From contig JAOVFP010000001.1 of NCBI GenBank assembly GCA_025738555.1, positions 3,162,001 through 3,226,000 of the forward strand: 64,000 nucleotides of DNA. Direction: 5' to 3'. The notes under the pieces are model-generated. The model was not told the DNA's origin. It worked only from the letters and a program-made list of their open reading frames with translations, and searched no databases. The position numbers were made by a program, and so were the translations under genes. This stretch comes from Cyathus striatus. Its lineage: Eukaryota; Basidiomycota; Agaricomycetes; Agaricales; Nidulariaceae. Positions 32,203 through 44,023 of the stretch are shown in pieces. Numbering within the stretch: the first letter of the stretch is position 1; each line of letters starts with the position of its first letter.

Positions 32203-35200
32203 ATGCCCCGCAGGCTATTACAGAGCCTATTACCTGTTTCATTACTGTTGCTAGCTGCAGCGCCGAGTTCGATACACGCAGCGAGGAAGAGCAATACAAA
32301 TACTAGTTGGGTTGAAGTTGCAGGATCGACTTTAGATGCGGACTATTCCCTAGGTGTACGTTCTCAAATGCCGATGATTTGCTGCCGAAGACTGACATGA
32401 ATGTTGGATTACAGAGACTAATTTCATATGAGCGACCAGGCAAGTTCTTATCGTGACGCTGTTCACCACGACACTTACGCGCCATGTGCTATGCGGTTTC
32501 ACAGAGAAATGTCCACCGTGCTTTAACTGCATGTTACCTGCTTTCAAGTGTGGACAATACGGATACTGTGATGAATACAATGGACAGTGTCGGTGTCCGC
32601 CTGGTTGGGGTGGAATTGACTGTCTGACGCCACGTATGTGCAAACCTGTCCTCTCTAGTTGAAGCAATCATACTAAACATAACGTATGATCTCTAGAATG
32701 TGACTCCTTGGCGGAAGGCGAGCACCGTCGTTTACGAGAAGATGGAAAGGAGTGTGAGTGCGAAGAAGGATGGGGAGGAATTAACTGCAACGGTACGTCG
32801 TTCTCGAACTGCATTCCATTTTACTCTAAGTTAAACATTGCATAGTATGCCAGAATGATGCAGCCTGCGAAGGTTTCCCATTAGCTGGTGAAATAGAAGA
32901 ATTGCTGGCTACGATGAACCCGAACTACCGCCGCTTAACTGATGGCGACGAAGATGACGACCAGACCACACCGAATATGACATGCTACAAGGGCGGCGAG
33001 ACTGTTTTCAACAACCATCAGATGTGCGATGTAACCAGTAAGTATCAATACTTTGCTTCCCGATCCACGTTCTCCTTCACGCTTCGAGACATCTCGCTAT
33101 CCTTTCACTTCCTACCCGCCACTATCATCCGCCATTACCGCAGCTTGTATTTCATTACTCATGTTCATAACCTCTCCAGACCGCAAGATCATCGACATGC
33201 TCCCCGATCGCCCTCCGCAGGTCACTTTCTCATGCACCGCCGCGTCACACACGTGCGCCTTCCAGTTCTGGACTGCACAGGTCGAGAGCTTCTACTGCGC
33301 GTTAGACAAATGCACGAGGTACGACAGCCTGTAATACTACTTGTGGTATTCTCTAACGGGAACACCCAACAGTGAGCTGAAGACGGGCTACGACAAGAAC
33401 CAGACCATCTACGCATGCGAGAAAATCAAATGTTCCTGCGTACCTGGAAGGTTCATCTGTGGTGAATCTGGCAGTGTTGGTGCGTCAGTTGTGGTTAGGC
33501 GTACACAGTCGGTTACTTATGCTTTCGCTCAGATATCGGCGACTTCTTGACAGAGGAAATCAAAGGTCCTGCACAGTTCACCTGTACGAGCGGAGCCGGA
33601 TGCCGCTTCGAAGAGCCAGCGATGAACGATCTTATTGATCAAATCTTCGGTGATGAATACATTACACTGGAGTGTCATGGAGGGGAGTGTTTGCACTTCT
33701 CCCAGGTTCCAGGATATGTGGTAAGATCCAAACACCCCCCTGCGTTATTGCCACTGACGTTGCATGTTCCTCAGAAACCAGAGAAGCCGAAAACTAGTAC
33801 GCTCTGGCTAGCACTCAGCGCTGCAGGAGCTTTGACAGTGGTCACCCTCTGTCTCATAAGTGCGTCCATCTTTATTCGCAACATTCCGTATCGCTCATTC
33901 TACCCTTCCAGTCCTCTGGTACTTCGGCCGCGCAAGGAAGGGCTCTGACCTGGGCACCATTCGCCTCCCAGACAATGAAGCATCAAAGCTCATGACAGAG
34001 CACGTCCCTGCCACGCTCCACTTCAGCGACGTCACCTACTCGATACCTTCTAGCACCGGTGGCGAGCGCATCATCCTCGACTCTATATCAGGTAACGCCA
34101 AACCCGGTCAGCTAATGGCCATCATGGGAGCCTCTGGAGCAGGAAAATCTACATTCCTCGATATTCTCGCCCGCAAACGCAAGAGGGGAGCAGTGAGCGG
34201 AGAAATCCTCATCAACGGAAGAGAGCTGTCGTCTTCGGAGTACAAATCGCTCATTGGCTTCGTGGACCAGGAAGACACGTTGATGAGCACATTGACGGTG
34301 TACGAGACAGTGTTGTATTCTGCATTGTTGAGGCTCCCGAGGGAGATGAGCTATGAGGCTAAGAAATTCAGGACGTTGGAGACGATGAATGAGTTGGGTA
34401 TATTGGCTATTAGAGATATGAGGATTGGAAGCAGCGGGAGGAGGTCAATTAGTGGTGGTGAGAAGCGACGTGTGAGCATTGCATGCGAGTTGGTGACGAG
34501 CCCTAGCGTGTTGTTCTTGGATGAGCCTACCAGTGGTAAGTTCACTTATCATATTAATCGACGAAGTAAGCTGATTACTGTGTACAGGTCTTGATGCATA
34601 TAACGCATACAATGTGGTCGAATCTTTGGTCAATCTCGCGAAGAATTATAACCGCACAGTTGTGTTTACCATCCATCAACCTCGCTCAAACATTGTCGCT
34701 CTGTTTGACCAGCTCGTGTTGCTGTCGGAAGGCAAGCTTGTGTATTCCGGAGAATTCTCGAAGTGTCAACAATACTTTGCAAGCATTGGGCAGCCTTGTC
34801 CTCCGGGCTTCAACATTGCTGACTATCTCAGTAAGTAACAGTTTTCGCCTACAAAGCAATATGCTAACGATACGTAAAGTTGATACGACTGTTCAGGCAT
34901 CCATGGACGCCAAGAGCGAAGATGCCACTCCCCACGAGCCCATTGATGCCTCGTCTCCCTCTTCTAGCAACGTTTCCAATGATAATGACGAGGAGCGTGG
35001 TCTCTTGACACATGTTTCGCCTTCTCATTCTATTCCCTTCTCTGTTCGATCGCTCGCCTCTGCGGTACCTCCCGATGATGAAGTAGAAGCGGATACAGAA
35101 GATACGGAGCTTCAAACGCAAGGGTCTCGTCCTGCAAGCATTGCTTCCGCGTCTGCATATCTCAAGCGAAAGACATCGCAACTGTTTCGTAGTGGCCAAC

Positions 35201-36494
35201 GTTCTGGTGAAGCACCTGTACCACCGAAGCTTGCAGCGTTAGTAGATGCTTATCGTCAAAGTGACATTTCGAGGAATATCAAGGAAGAGGGTGAACGACT
35301 ACGGAGGGAGGTGCAGTCTAGAGATAATGGATCTGTTAGCAATGAGCTCCCTGACGCTGGGTTGGAGACGACGTTGCTGAGAGGAAGGAAGCGCGCCAGC
35401 TGGACTACTCAGTTCCGAATTCTGAGTGGAAGGGCATTCAAAAACCTCTATCGCGACCCTGCGTTGCTTGCTGCTCACTACATTGGCTCTATCGGCCTGG
35501 CGTTGATCTGCGGGTTCTTCTACCATAATGTAACGTGAGTATGTTGTTACGTTGGCTCGGCTTTCGCTTATCATCTTGTAGGAACGATATATCTGGATTC
35601 CAGAACCGACTGGGGATGTTCTTCTTCACTCTCGCTCTATTTGGTTTCTCTTGTCTGTCAAGTCTAGGGCTGTTTGCTAACGAGCGAATCCTTTTCATGC
35701 GCGAGAGGTGAGTGTTGTGTGCCAAGGCTTTCCTTGACCATTACTGACCATCATCCCTTAGAGCTAACGGGTATTACTCATCGTTCTCATACTTCGCCTC
35801 CAAGATCCTGTTCGATATACTTCCGTTGCGTCTTGTCCCACCGTTGATGTTTGGTGGTGTGGTGTACAGCCTTGTTGGACTCGTACCGACAGTGGCTGCC
35901 TTCTGGAAGTTCATGCTGGTGCTCGTGTTGTTCAATCTCACAACAGCCAGTGTGATTCTCTTGTTATCTATTGCATTTGAGAGCACGGACATGGCCAGTC
36001 TTGTGGGAACACTGATCATGCTTTTTAAGTGCGTCTCTTCGTTTGTCTGTTATTCACCTATCTAACCTTGCGTGTTTGCTCTTACAGTCTCATGTTCACT
36101 GGTCTACTGATCAACCGTGAAAGTGTTCCGTACTACTTACAGTGGTTACATACGATATCATTTTTCCACGCTGCCTTCGAAGGATTAGCTGTGAATGAGT
36201 TGCGGTACTTGCAACTCAAGGAAGTGAAGGTAAGCCGAGCTCTTCTACAGCGCCTGTTTCAGTTGGCTGACCACAGAACAGTACGGAGTGGAGTTGGACG
36301 TTCCCGCAGCCCTAATCTTATCGACGTTCGGCTTGAGAGCTCAGGTAAGAGGAATGCCCCCATGTTTGCTTAATTTGACTCATTTGTTTTAGTCTTTCTG
36401 GTGGCCAAATATTACTCTACTTGCCATATTCTTTGGGGCTTTCACGATCGCTAGCTACTTCACACTGCACTTCTTCGTCAAGGAGAAGCGGTAG
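32203..36494 (+). CDS. ADP1: Adp1-like ABC transporter (ABCG half-transporter with Cys-rich ectodomain)
   Basis: Many short exons splice into one frame from [13 protein letters not shown] (signal peptide) to the TAG at 36492. The lumenal or extracellular domain is cysteine-rich and EGF-like ([32 protein letters not shown]). A transmembrane segment ([20 protein letters not shown]) leads to the nucleotide-binding domain: Walker A GASGAGKS, signature [11 protein letters not shown], Walker [15 protein letters not shown]-loop TIHQPRS. A polar linker rich in S/D/E follows, then a C-terminal six-helix membrane domain ([13 protein letters not shown]... FFMR-type [14 protein letters not shown]). This is the layout of yeast Adp1. 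Substrate is unknown. The second intron starts with GC (32440-32504). Intron 1 (32356-32414, GTACGT...ACAG) must be removed to keep the frame. The last two exons were copied to 39.26 kb. Confidence 0.9.
32440..32504 (+). other. GC-AG intron in the ADP1-like gene
   Basis: The donor reads AG|GCAAGT and the acceptor CACAG. Removing it joins YERP to EKCPPCFNC in phase. No GT donor nearby gives an open join. Confidence 0.65.
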
Positions 36495-38025
36495 GAGAAC
36501 AAGCATACTATATGACTCGTGGTTTTAGGTGTACAACCTATCTATCTAACTGTATGACTTTTGTAATTAAGAGTAAACTATCGATGATTTCTTCACTTTC
36601 ATCGCTGCCTCCCTGCCTTCAAGGTGTTTCGAATGGATGGACAACTAATTTGATACCAGACACAAGGTTCTTTTCAAGTCGGTCAAGACCTCCTGGGATT
36701 CCAGCTAGTCCGTTGGGGAGCACTTCCAACGGATTTGGCTGCATCGAACGTAAGCTCCTTGCTTTTGATTGTGTAGCAAATATACCCACCTTCAAGTGAC
36801 CATCCTCAAGAAGTTTAGTTAGGACAGAGTACATGTCCTTCAATAGCACTTGGTTATGGGGCAACTTCAGAATTCCGGAAACATGTTGAACGGCCTTGCC
36901 GTCCTCCTTTTTGAGGTTGGGGTCGGGCGGCAAGACGGTTGCGATAGCTCCTCCAGGTGCCAGAATGTTCAGCCCAGCCTGCTGCATCTCGGGGGACGCA
37001 ACTACGTCGTAGACGGCGGTGATTGGCTTGGACGTGATCTTCTTAATCTCAGCACCTAGCTCAGAGGATGGGATATTCCTGTCGATGATGTTGGTAGCAC
37101 CAAGCGTCTTGAGATACTCGGTATGCTTAAGAGAAGCAGTTGCGATAATGGGAGAGAACCCGTTTGCTTTCGCAAGTTGGATAACTGGTTTGTAATATAA
37201 ATGACGGGAAATCTTATGATGCTGTAAATGCTAGCTTACCAAATTGTCCAACAGATCCAGCTCCGTTAAAGATTACCAACGGTGTTCCTGCGTATTTGCC
37301 GAAGGCAGAAGGCGTGACTGGTGGCTCGAAGCCTAGTCCATAGGGAGGCTTGTTGTACAGACCCACCCACGAGCAAGTAAGTGTGACCGGAATGGTTGAA
37401 ACGTCGTCGTAAGAATACTTCTCTGGGATCTATTGGGGTTGTGAGTCAAGATTAGACAATGACAGTAAATGGTTGACTACCTTTGACAGAGTATTCGCCG
37501 TGGCTATAGCGTATTGCTGGAAACTGGCACCCTCGTTGTCGAATGTGCCCTGGCAAAAACTAACGCGCAGTTAGCAAGGCCGACCAAGTATATTGTTATC
37601 TTACTTACACCTTATCGCCTTTCTTAAGACTAGAGACACCCTCTCCAAGTTCCTCAATTTCACCCGCGATATCGGTTCCCAGGATTGCTGGGAACTTTTC
37701 GTAGAAGATTCCAAGCTTCTGAATCTTCCAGTCCACAGGGTTCAAAGCGGTGGTATGGATTTTGATAAGTACTTCCCCTGGGCCTGGCTTAGGCACGTCG
37801 ATAGTTTCGACGACGAAGTCGCCAAACTTGGCGGGAACCAATAGGGCTTTCTGTTGCTGAGGAGCCATGTCGATGTGATAGAGGAACTGGATGTAGGATG
37901 AGGATAGCTCGTTGCTCTCCCACTGATGCTTTTAAGTATTTCAGGCTGGGAATTTCAGATTGAAGATCGTCATTTGCGCATGTCACGAGATTAGCGGAAG
38001 AGCTCCCGAAATAGCTCTAAAGAAT
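36323..38025. repeat. Segmental duplication, left copy
   Basis: From the last exons of the ADP1-like gene through the complete reductase gene 1 and its promoter. Repeated at 39257-40945 with an offset of about 2.93 kb and few differences. Confidence 0.85.
36619..37868 (-). CDS. Medium-chain zinc-less reductase (enoyl reductase / quinone oxidoreductase-like), copy 1
   Basis: Five exons (37868-37609, 37559-37481, 37429-37240, 37184-36790, 36738-36619) splice in phase to 347 residues. GroES-like N-terminal domain: PKPGPGEVLIKIHTTALNPVDWK, LGTDIAGEIEELG; Rossmann domain with IFNGAGSVGQF (GxGxxG-like) and VIQLAKANGF; C-terminal LDRLEKNLVSGIKLVVHP. The structural and catalytic zinc cysteines of alcohol dehydrogenases are absent, as in the fungal trans-enoyl reductase group that uses NADPH. 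This group is widespread in Agaricomycetes; substrate is unknown. It is convergent with the ADP1-like gene, 125 bp apart, and nearly identical to copy 2 at 39551-40803. Confidence 0.9.
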
Positions 38026-38871
38026 ATAGAGTGGAAGAAAGTAATGAAGGTCGCGCTCAGGCTGTTGTTCTAATAATAGTTCTTGTCGTTTCGTCACATA
38101 CTGTAACTTACCTTAGATTTCCCTCTTCCACTTCCGAATCAGCGCCGTTCTACGTGTATCTGAGGCATTTGAGTCAGATAGCCATCTAACTAGAGCCAAT
38201 AAGTGTCGTCGAATATGACATACATTTCCGTATGTATCCGTCACTATCCGTTCCTTCGACCCACATCGATCCGTCAGTGGGTCTTCGCGGAGTTTAAAAC
38301 CTTCATTGAACTAAGAATAACACTTACTCTCGCATTTATCTCGACCGCGAAATGGAACTTTAGGCATTTATTGCTTTAGAATTCCACATGTTCTTCATCT
38401 CCCCCTTTTATTTTTCACGGAGTAGCTGGAAAACACCGAGGATGGGGTATAACGACTTACGTGCGTAGCGGAACGTATCCGTCGTTGCTCATTCCTCTGA
38501 CATTTGAGATATAGAACTCGCATATATCTAGACCGCGAACTAGAGCTTTGGGCAGTCGATATTGCTGAATTTCGCACGTCCCGCTAGCGAGCATTAGAAT
38601 GTGTACAACGATATACGTGTGTCAAGGAACGATTCCGTTCTTATTCATTGATCGTGACATCTGAAGAAGGTACGTCAATTTGCGTGCGTCTCAGTCGTTA
38701 TTGATTACTTACTCTGACATTTTTAAAATCCGTGCTGTTTTGTTCGAGTCGAAATATCACATAGTGAGGTTTGACATATAAACTTATAAAGGGTACGTTA
38801 AGGCAATGAGGTCTTAGAATGGACAACATGATGACATATAGATAGCGTGTACTACATTCTTCCAAGTCGCC
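38026..38871. other. Intergenic stretch between copy 1 promoter and reductase fragment
   Basis: About 845 bp. No gene recognised. Confidence 0.4.
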
Positions 38872-39257
38872 TCAAGCAGTCTCATTTGGATGCACAACAA
38901 GTTTGGCGCCCGATACTTGATTATTCTCCAAAAGGTCAACACCTCCAGATATAGCAGCGAGACCACTGGAAAGTACTTGAACTTTATTGGGCTGTACAGG
39001 ATAAAATATTAAATGTGTAAACTTTTAAAGGAAACCTCATCGAGGGGAAAATATTACTTACCACTATGGCTCCAGTTTCCAAGAAGGACGTGAGAATGCC
39101 ATATATTTCCTTGATATATTCTACGTTTTGTGGGGCCGCTATAATAGCCGAGACGGCGATTATGCTGTTCCCAGAGGCTTCAGCCATATTGATTTCTGAA
39201 GAAAGGACGAGTGCAATCTTTCCGCCATCTGAAAAAGGCTCATACCCAACTTTCTGA
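38872..39257 (-). pseudogene. Third, divergent reductase paralogue: 3' fragment only
   Basis: Encodes only the end of an enoyl-reductase-like protein: GYEPFSDGGKIALVLSS then EYIKEIYGILTSFLETGAIV, an intron (39061-38992), and a last exon of 120 nt (38991-38872) reading LLENNQVSGAKLVVHPNETA. Exon 5 has the same length as in copies 1 and 2, confirming homology, but the sequence is much more diverged. The 5' three quarters are missing; the fragment stops exactly where the duplicated ADP1 tail begins (about 39257). Confidence 0.8.
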
Positions 39258-39426
39258 CATTCGGCTTGAGAGCTCAGGTAAGAAGAATGCTCCCATGTTT
39301 GCTTAATTTGACTCATTCGTTTTAGTCTTTCTGTGGCCAAACATTACACTACTTGCCATATTCTCTGGGGCCTTCACGATCGCTAGCTACTTCACGCTGC
39401 ACTTCTTCGTCAAGGAGAAGCAGTAG
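39257..39426 (+). pseudogene. Copied last exons of the ADP1-like transporter
   Basis: Corresponds to 36323-36494: TFGLRAQ, intron, a [14 protein letters not shown] segment, ending KEKQ and TAG. One G of the FWW run is lost (TTTCTGTGG against TTTCTGGTGG), which shifts the frame. It is an orphan piece with no upstream transporter exons. Confidence 0.8.
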
Positions 39427-39550
39427 GAGAGCAAGCATACCATATGACTCATGGTTTTAGGTGTACAACCTATCTATCTAACTGTATGACTTTTGTAATT
39501 AAGAGTAAACTATCGATGATTCCTTCACTTTCATCACGTCCTCTCTGCCT

Positions 39551-40803
39551 TCAAGGTGTTTCGAATGGATGGGCAACTAATTTGATACCAGACACAAGAT
39601 TCTTTTCAAGCCGGTCAAGACCTCCTGGGATTCCGGCTAGTCCATTGGGGAGCACTTCCAACGGATTTGGCTACATCAAATGTAAGCTCCTTGTTTTTGA
39701 TTGTGTAGTATATGTACCCACCTTCAAGTGACCATCCTCAAGAAGTTTAGTTAGGACAGAGTACATGTCCTTCAATAGCGCTTGGTTATAGGGCAACTTC
39801 AAAATCCCCAAAACATGTCGAATGGCCTTGCCGTCCTCCTTTTTGAGGTTGGGGTCGGGCGGCAAGACGGTTGCGATAGCTCCTCCAGGTGCCAGAATGT
39901 TCAACCCAGCCTGCTGCATCTCGGCGAACCCAACTGCGTCATAGACGGCGGTGATTGGCTTGGGCGTGATCTTCTTAATCTCGGCACCTAACTCAGACGA
40001 CGGGATATTCCTGTCGATGATGTTGGTAGCGCCAAGCGTCTTGAGATACTCGGTGTGCTTAAGGGAAGCAGTTGCGATGATGGGAGAGAACCCGTTTGCT
40101 TTCGCAAGTTGTATAACTGGTTTGTAATATAAATGACGGGAATCCTTATGACGCTGTAAATGCTAGCTTACCAAATTGACCAACAGATCCAGCTCCGTTA
40201 AAGATTACCAACGGTGTTCCTGCGTATTTGCCGAAGGCAGAAGGCATGACTGGTGGCTCGAAACCTAGCCCATAGGGAGGCTTGTTGTACAGACCCACCC
40301 ACGAGCAAGTAAGTGTGACCGGAATGGTTGATACGTCGTCGTAGGAATACTTCTCTGGGATCTGTTGGGGTTGTGAGTCAAGATTAGACAATGATGACAA
40401 TAAATGGTTGACTACCTTTGACAGAGTATTCGCCGTGGCTATAGCGTATTGCTGGAAACTAGCTCTCTCGTTATCGAACGTACCCTGGCAAAAACTAACG
40501 CGCAGTTAGCAAGGCCGACCAAGTATATTGTTATCTTACTTACACCTTATCGCCTTTCTTAAGACTAGAGACATCCTCGCCAAGTTCCTCAATTTCACCC
40601 GCGATATCGGTTCCCAGGATTGTTGGGAATTTGTCGTAGAAGACTTCAGATTTATGAATCTTCCAGTCCACGGGGTTCAAAGCGGTGGAATGGATTTTGA
40701 CAAGTACTTCCCCTGGGCCTGGCTTAGGGACGTCGATAGTTTCGACGACGAAGTCGCCAAACTTGGCGGGAAGCAATAGGGCTTTCTGTTGCTTAGGAGC
40801 CAT
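39551..40803 (-). CDS. Medium-chain reductase (enoyl reductase-like), copy 2
   Basis: Same five-exon model as copy 1 (40803-40544, 40494-40416, 40361-40172, 40116-39722, 39670-39551), 347 residues, all splice sites and frame intact. Differences from copy 1 are scattered substitutions (for example MAPKQQKALLLPAKFG against MAPQQQKALLVPAKFG), so both copies are probably functional NADPH-dependent reductases. The intron between exons 2 and 3 is 3 bp longer than in copy 1. Promoter sequence to about 140 bp upstream was copied too, so regulation may be shared. Confidence 0.9.
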
Positions 40804-41247
40804 GTCGATGTGATAGAAGAACTGGATGTGTGTTGAGGATAACTTGTTGCTCTCCCACTGGTGCTTTTAAGTATTTCAGGCTGGGACGATGAAGATCGTC
40901 ATTTGCGCATGCCACAAGATCCCGAAATAGCTCCAATCATGAACTTATTGGTTTGTTTAGCGCCGCTGATAATATTAGAGCCTGTTCGGTAACGATCACC
41001 ATCGAACCATTTGGGAAATTCTATTGGATCATCTCAGCTGGATGATGACCTATGATGGCAGGATTACATGATATCTCGGTTGCTAAGCACAAATATGAGT
41101 ACTTGTCAGCCAATCAGTAATAACACTGGCTCTCAATGTTCTCGCCTACACTATAGTCTTAGATGACAAACTCAAAGGCCACAGCACCATCACATTGCTG
41201 ATAAAGTTACGTTTATCCCCATACATATCTAGTAGTGGCTGACTGAT

Positions 41248-42563
41248 CTACTCCGTCTTGAAGTTGTAAAGGCACAAAAACAATATCAAATGCAATGCTA
41301 CTAGAATTATAACGCAAATTACCGAAATTGGCGAGGAAGTTCTGGCACTGTTTTCGCGAAGAGTAGTCTGGCTATTCTTCGGGATCTGAGTTGGTTTTGT
41401 GACTCGGAGATCTTGGACCGCCATCCTGGGATGAGCCCTGCGAACCTCGTCAATTGCCCGTGTTTCGGTCAGCGCTACCTATAACAACTATTCATACTGC
41501 ACTCAGTAAGTTAAAATGCGACGTGCTTACGTTGTGGGTATTGGTGGCAGGACAAGATGAAAGGTAGGTTCTGCTTGATCCCTGGTTTGCGTATACTAAT
41601 GTAAGAGCTAAAGCGGTATAAATACACATTTAAAATAGCTAACCTGTAATTTATAATGTTGTAGGTTGAAGGCGGACACTCTCAGACCACAATCGAAGCA
41701 AAAATCAGTACGACAATACGAGCAGATCATATATCTACACTGATTAGAGATCAATCATCATGAATCTTCATCTTCAGACATAAGCAATTGCCTACCCCGT
41801 CTGTCCTAAAAATGGCTACCCGGAGCAAACTAACGTCAGACCGACGAAAGCCTGAGTCAATAGTAGTTATAGACTTCACCTTTATTACAATTAGGACACC
41901 ATTGGATAACGGCTGCAGCTAAAGTTGACGTTCAGGGTTGTTTTTCTTTTTGCTTTGTTTGAATGTACATACTCATCTCTTCCTCCACAAAATGCCGACC
42001 TTGACGAAGATCTGTGGATATGTTACTATATTCACTCCAATTTTCGTCTTTGTGATACGTACCTCGACAGCTGCGAGGTCGATGATCCTACATACTGTGA
42101 GCAATTCACCTACGGGTATAGTATTTGAGCGTACCATTTTCTTACATCTCCTGCAGCTAATAACCCCACACTTCTTTTTGTTCTGACAACAAAATAACTC
42201 CAGATCACCTTCCCAAATACACAAAAAATCGCAAAAAGGACACCCTTCTAACTCAATCTCAGCATCTAAAATCTCCTTCTGCTGCTTTATCTTCTCTAGG
42301 AGGTTCAAAATCTTCTTGGAAACGCATTTTTTTAATGTAGATCTTGAATACGAAGCCGTACAGCCGCCAGAATCCATGCATTGAACTTCAGCGTTGTGAT
42401 CTTCCACGCAGGTTAGGACATATTGCTCTAGACAGTCACGACAAAAAGGGTGTCCTTCTGCGCAGCGTACCAACTCGAGTCTGCCGACCGCGGGCTTGAA
42501 GCAACAGCCACATTCAAAGACAGTGCGCAAGGAGAATAATGATGGCAACCATTTGAGCTTCAT
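41248..42563 (-). CDS. RBR-type E3 ubiquitin ligase with hydrophobic C-terminal tail (RBR-A)
   Basis: Eight exons (42563-42135, 42087-42063, 42011-41973, 41918-41880, 41815-41796, 41739-41644, 41581-41531, 41478-41248) splice in phase to 309 residues. RING1: CGCC, then CAEGHPFCRDC and CMDSGGC. IBR: CPFCDFLC, FCCQNKKKCG, SCRRC. RING2: WCPNC, then TDGC with the likely catalytic cysteine, MICSYC and DFCFDCG, then SCPATNTHN. RBR ligases pass ubiquitin through a thioester on that cysteine. After a conserved TRAIDEVRRAHPRMAV helix the protein ends with VICVIILVALHLILFLCLYN, a plausible membrane tail anchor not present in RBR-B. Minimal exons (20, 25, 39, 39 nt) are shared with RBR-B, confirming the model. 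First of a tandem array. Confidence 0.85.
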
Positions 42564-42885
42564 GGTGGTCAGCCGTCAATTGATTTCGACAACAACTCAA
42601 GATTTTCCATGATTTCAAATAAATTGAATAACTAAATGAGTAGTACTCAGTCTCGATCCAGCAATCCATTTATTACCCACGATCACGATGTTATTGCGAT
42701 TAGGTCAATACTACTTGAATACTACAATGTCGTAGAAAGTAACAAGTTGCCCCAACGGCTGAAAAAAATCTTCGCTTCGTGTACATGCTGATGCTAAAAA
42801 TAACGCGCACTACCAATTAACATAACCAACATATATATAGCAATGAGATTAATTCAAGATTAGCTACCAAAATCACTACTTGGTA

Positions 42886-43997
42886 GACTTCGAAACCCGT
42901 AATTCATTCACCGCCATCCAAGGATAAGCACGGCGAACCTGGTCAATTGCGTTCTCTTCTGCCCTCCATACCTGAAATTTTCAACGAGTAAATCCAAGCT
43001 TAAATGCAGCTATGTAATTGCACATACATTGCCGTGTGTACCTTTAGGACACACTCCCTGGGTGTCGATATGCCTTCCCTAGTTTGAATTTAATGTTAAA
43101 TCAGTAATGACATAGCTTCGGAAAGTATCAAAGAATACTGACATATTCCAACCTCATACCACAACGATAGCAGAACCGGGTATCACACATTGTGCACCTC
43201 ATATCATCGCACTAAAGTTTACAATTTCATTATTCTGGGCTTCCTTAGAGGGCGAATAGTAACCACTTACACCGCCTGATTTGAGAATTGCTTGAAGAGG
43301 ACAGATGGCATGTAAGATATATAATTAATCTAGTTGCATATTGTCTCACCTATGTTACATCCTGGACACCATTGTATGGCTTCTGCAGCTACATGATAAT
43401 ACAGTTAGAATACAATACACCGTACTATGATTCAACAGCGATACATACTCATTTCTTCTTCTACAAAGTGACGACCACCTTTCGGAGCTATAAACATTTC
43501 AGTGCCTTCAAATGTCGTTATTAATGAATGTGCTTACAAAGGCAACCACGAGGTCGATGATCCTAACATTCATTAGTTGACTTCTACGCGTGCAAATAAC
43601 TGCAACAGTAACTCACATTCTTCTTGCACTTCCTACAGCTAACTCTCATCACACACTTGACACTCCCACACAGAAGCACCTCCGAATTCCGCTTACAGGA
43701 ACACAGAATGCTACAAAAAGGACACCTTATTTTTATAATATCTTCTCCCCTTCTCATCATATAAAAGTTCTTAAAGAGCTTCAATGGAACGCATTTCCAA
43801 ATTGCGGAAATTGAATAGGAAGCGGTGCACATTGTGTTGGCATTCAGGCATTGAATTTTGGGTGTAATGTTCTCCACTGCGGACGAGATGTAATTCAAGA
43901 TGCAGTTGTGGCATACAGGATGACCCTCCTTGCAGCAGATTCCCTTTAGTGAGATTAATGCCCTGGGAAAAGAGATGAAGCAGCAGCCACACATCAT
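42886..43997 (-). CDS. RBR-type E3 ubiquitin ligase (RBR-B)
   Basis: Exon 1 43997-43617, exon 2 43562-43538, then small exons of 39, 39, 23, 69, 51 and 96 nt, ending at the TAG at 42886. The spliced product is about 240 residues from the MM at 43997. RING1 CGCCFISF with CKEGHPVCHNC; IBR CPFCSILC, SVKCVMRVSCRKC; conserved GGRHFVEEEM; RING2 WCPGCNI, SGGCDDMRC (likely catalytic cysteine), TMCDTRFCYRCG, VCPKGTHGN; C-terminal helix AIDQVRRAYPWMAV. Splice phases match RBR-A exon by exon. It ends soon after the helix, without the hydrophobic tail of RBR-A. The exact start is uncertain: sequence ILKW similar to the RBR-A start lies just upstream but lacks an ATG. Confidence 0.8.
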
Positions 43998-44023
43998 TTG
44001 TGTGGCTGACCATTTCAAAATTG

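Larger units (their letters stand above)
39257..40945. repeat. Segmental duplication, right copy
   Basis: Carries a copy of the last ADP1-like exons (39257-39426, non-functional without the rest), the reductase copy 2 and its upstream region. It ends in sequence corresponding to about 38025 in the left copy. Confidence 0.85.

Noticed and set aside
32356..32414. Peptide-like reading [16 protein letters not shown] in the ADP1-like gene, suggesting a frameshift
   Set aside because: The stretch is better explained as a 59-bp intron with GTACGT donor, CTGAC branch-like site and ACAG acceptor; removing it restores the frame.
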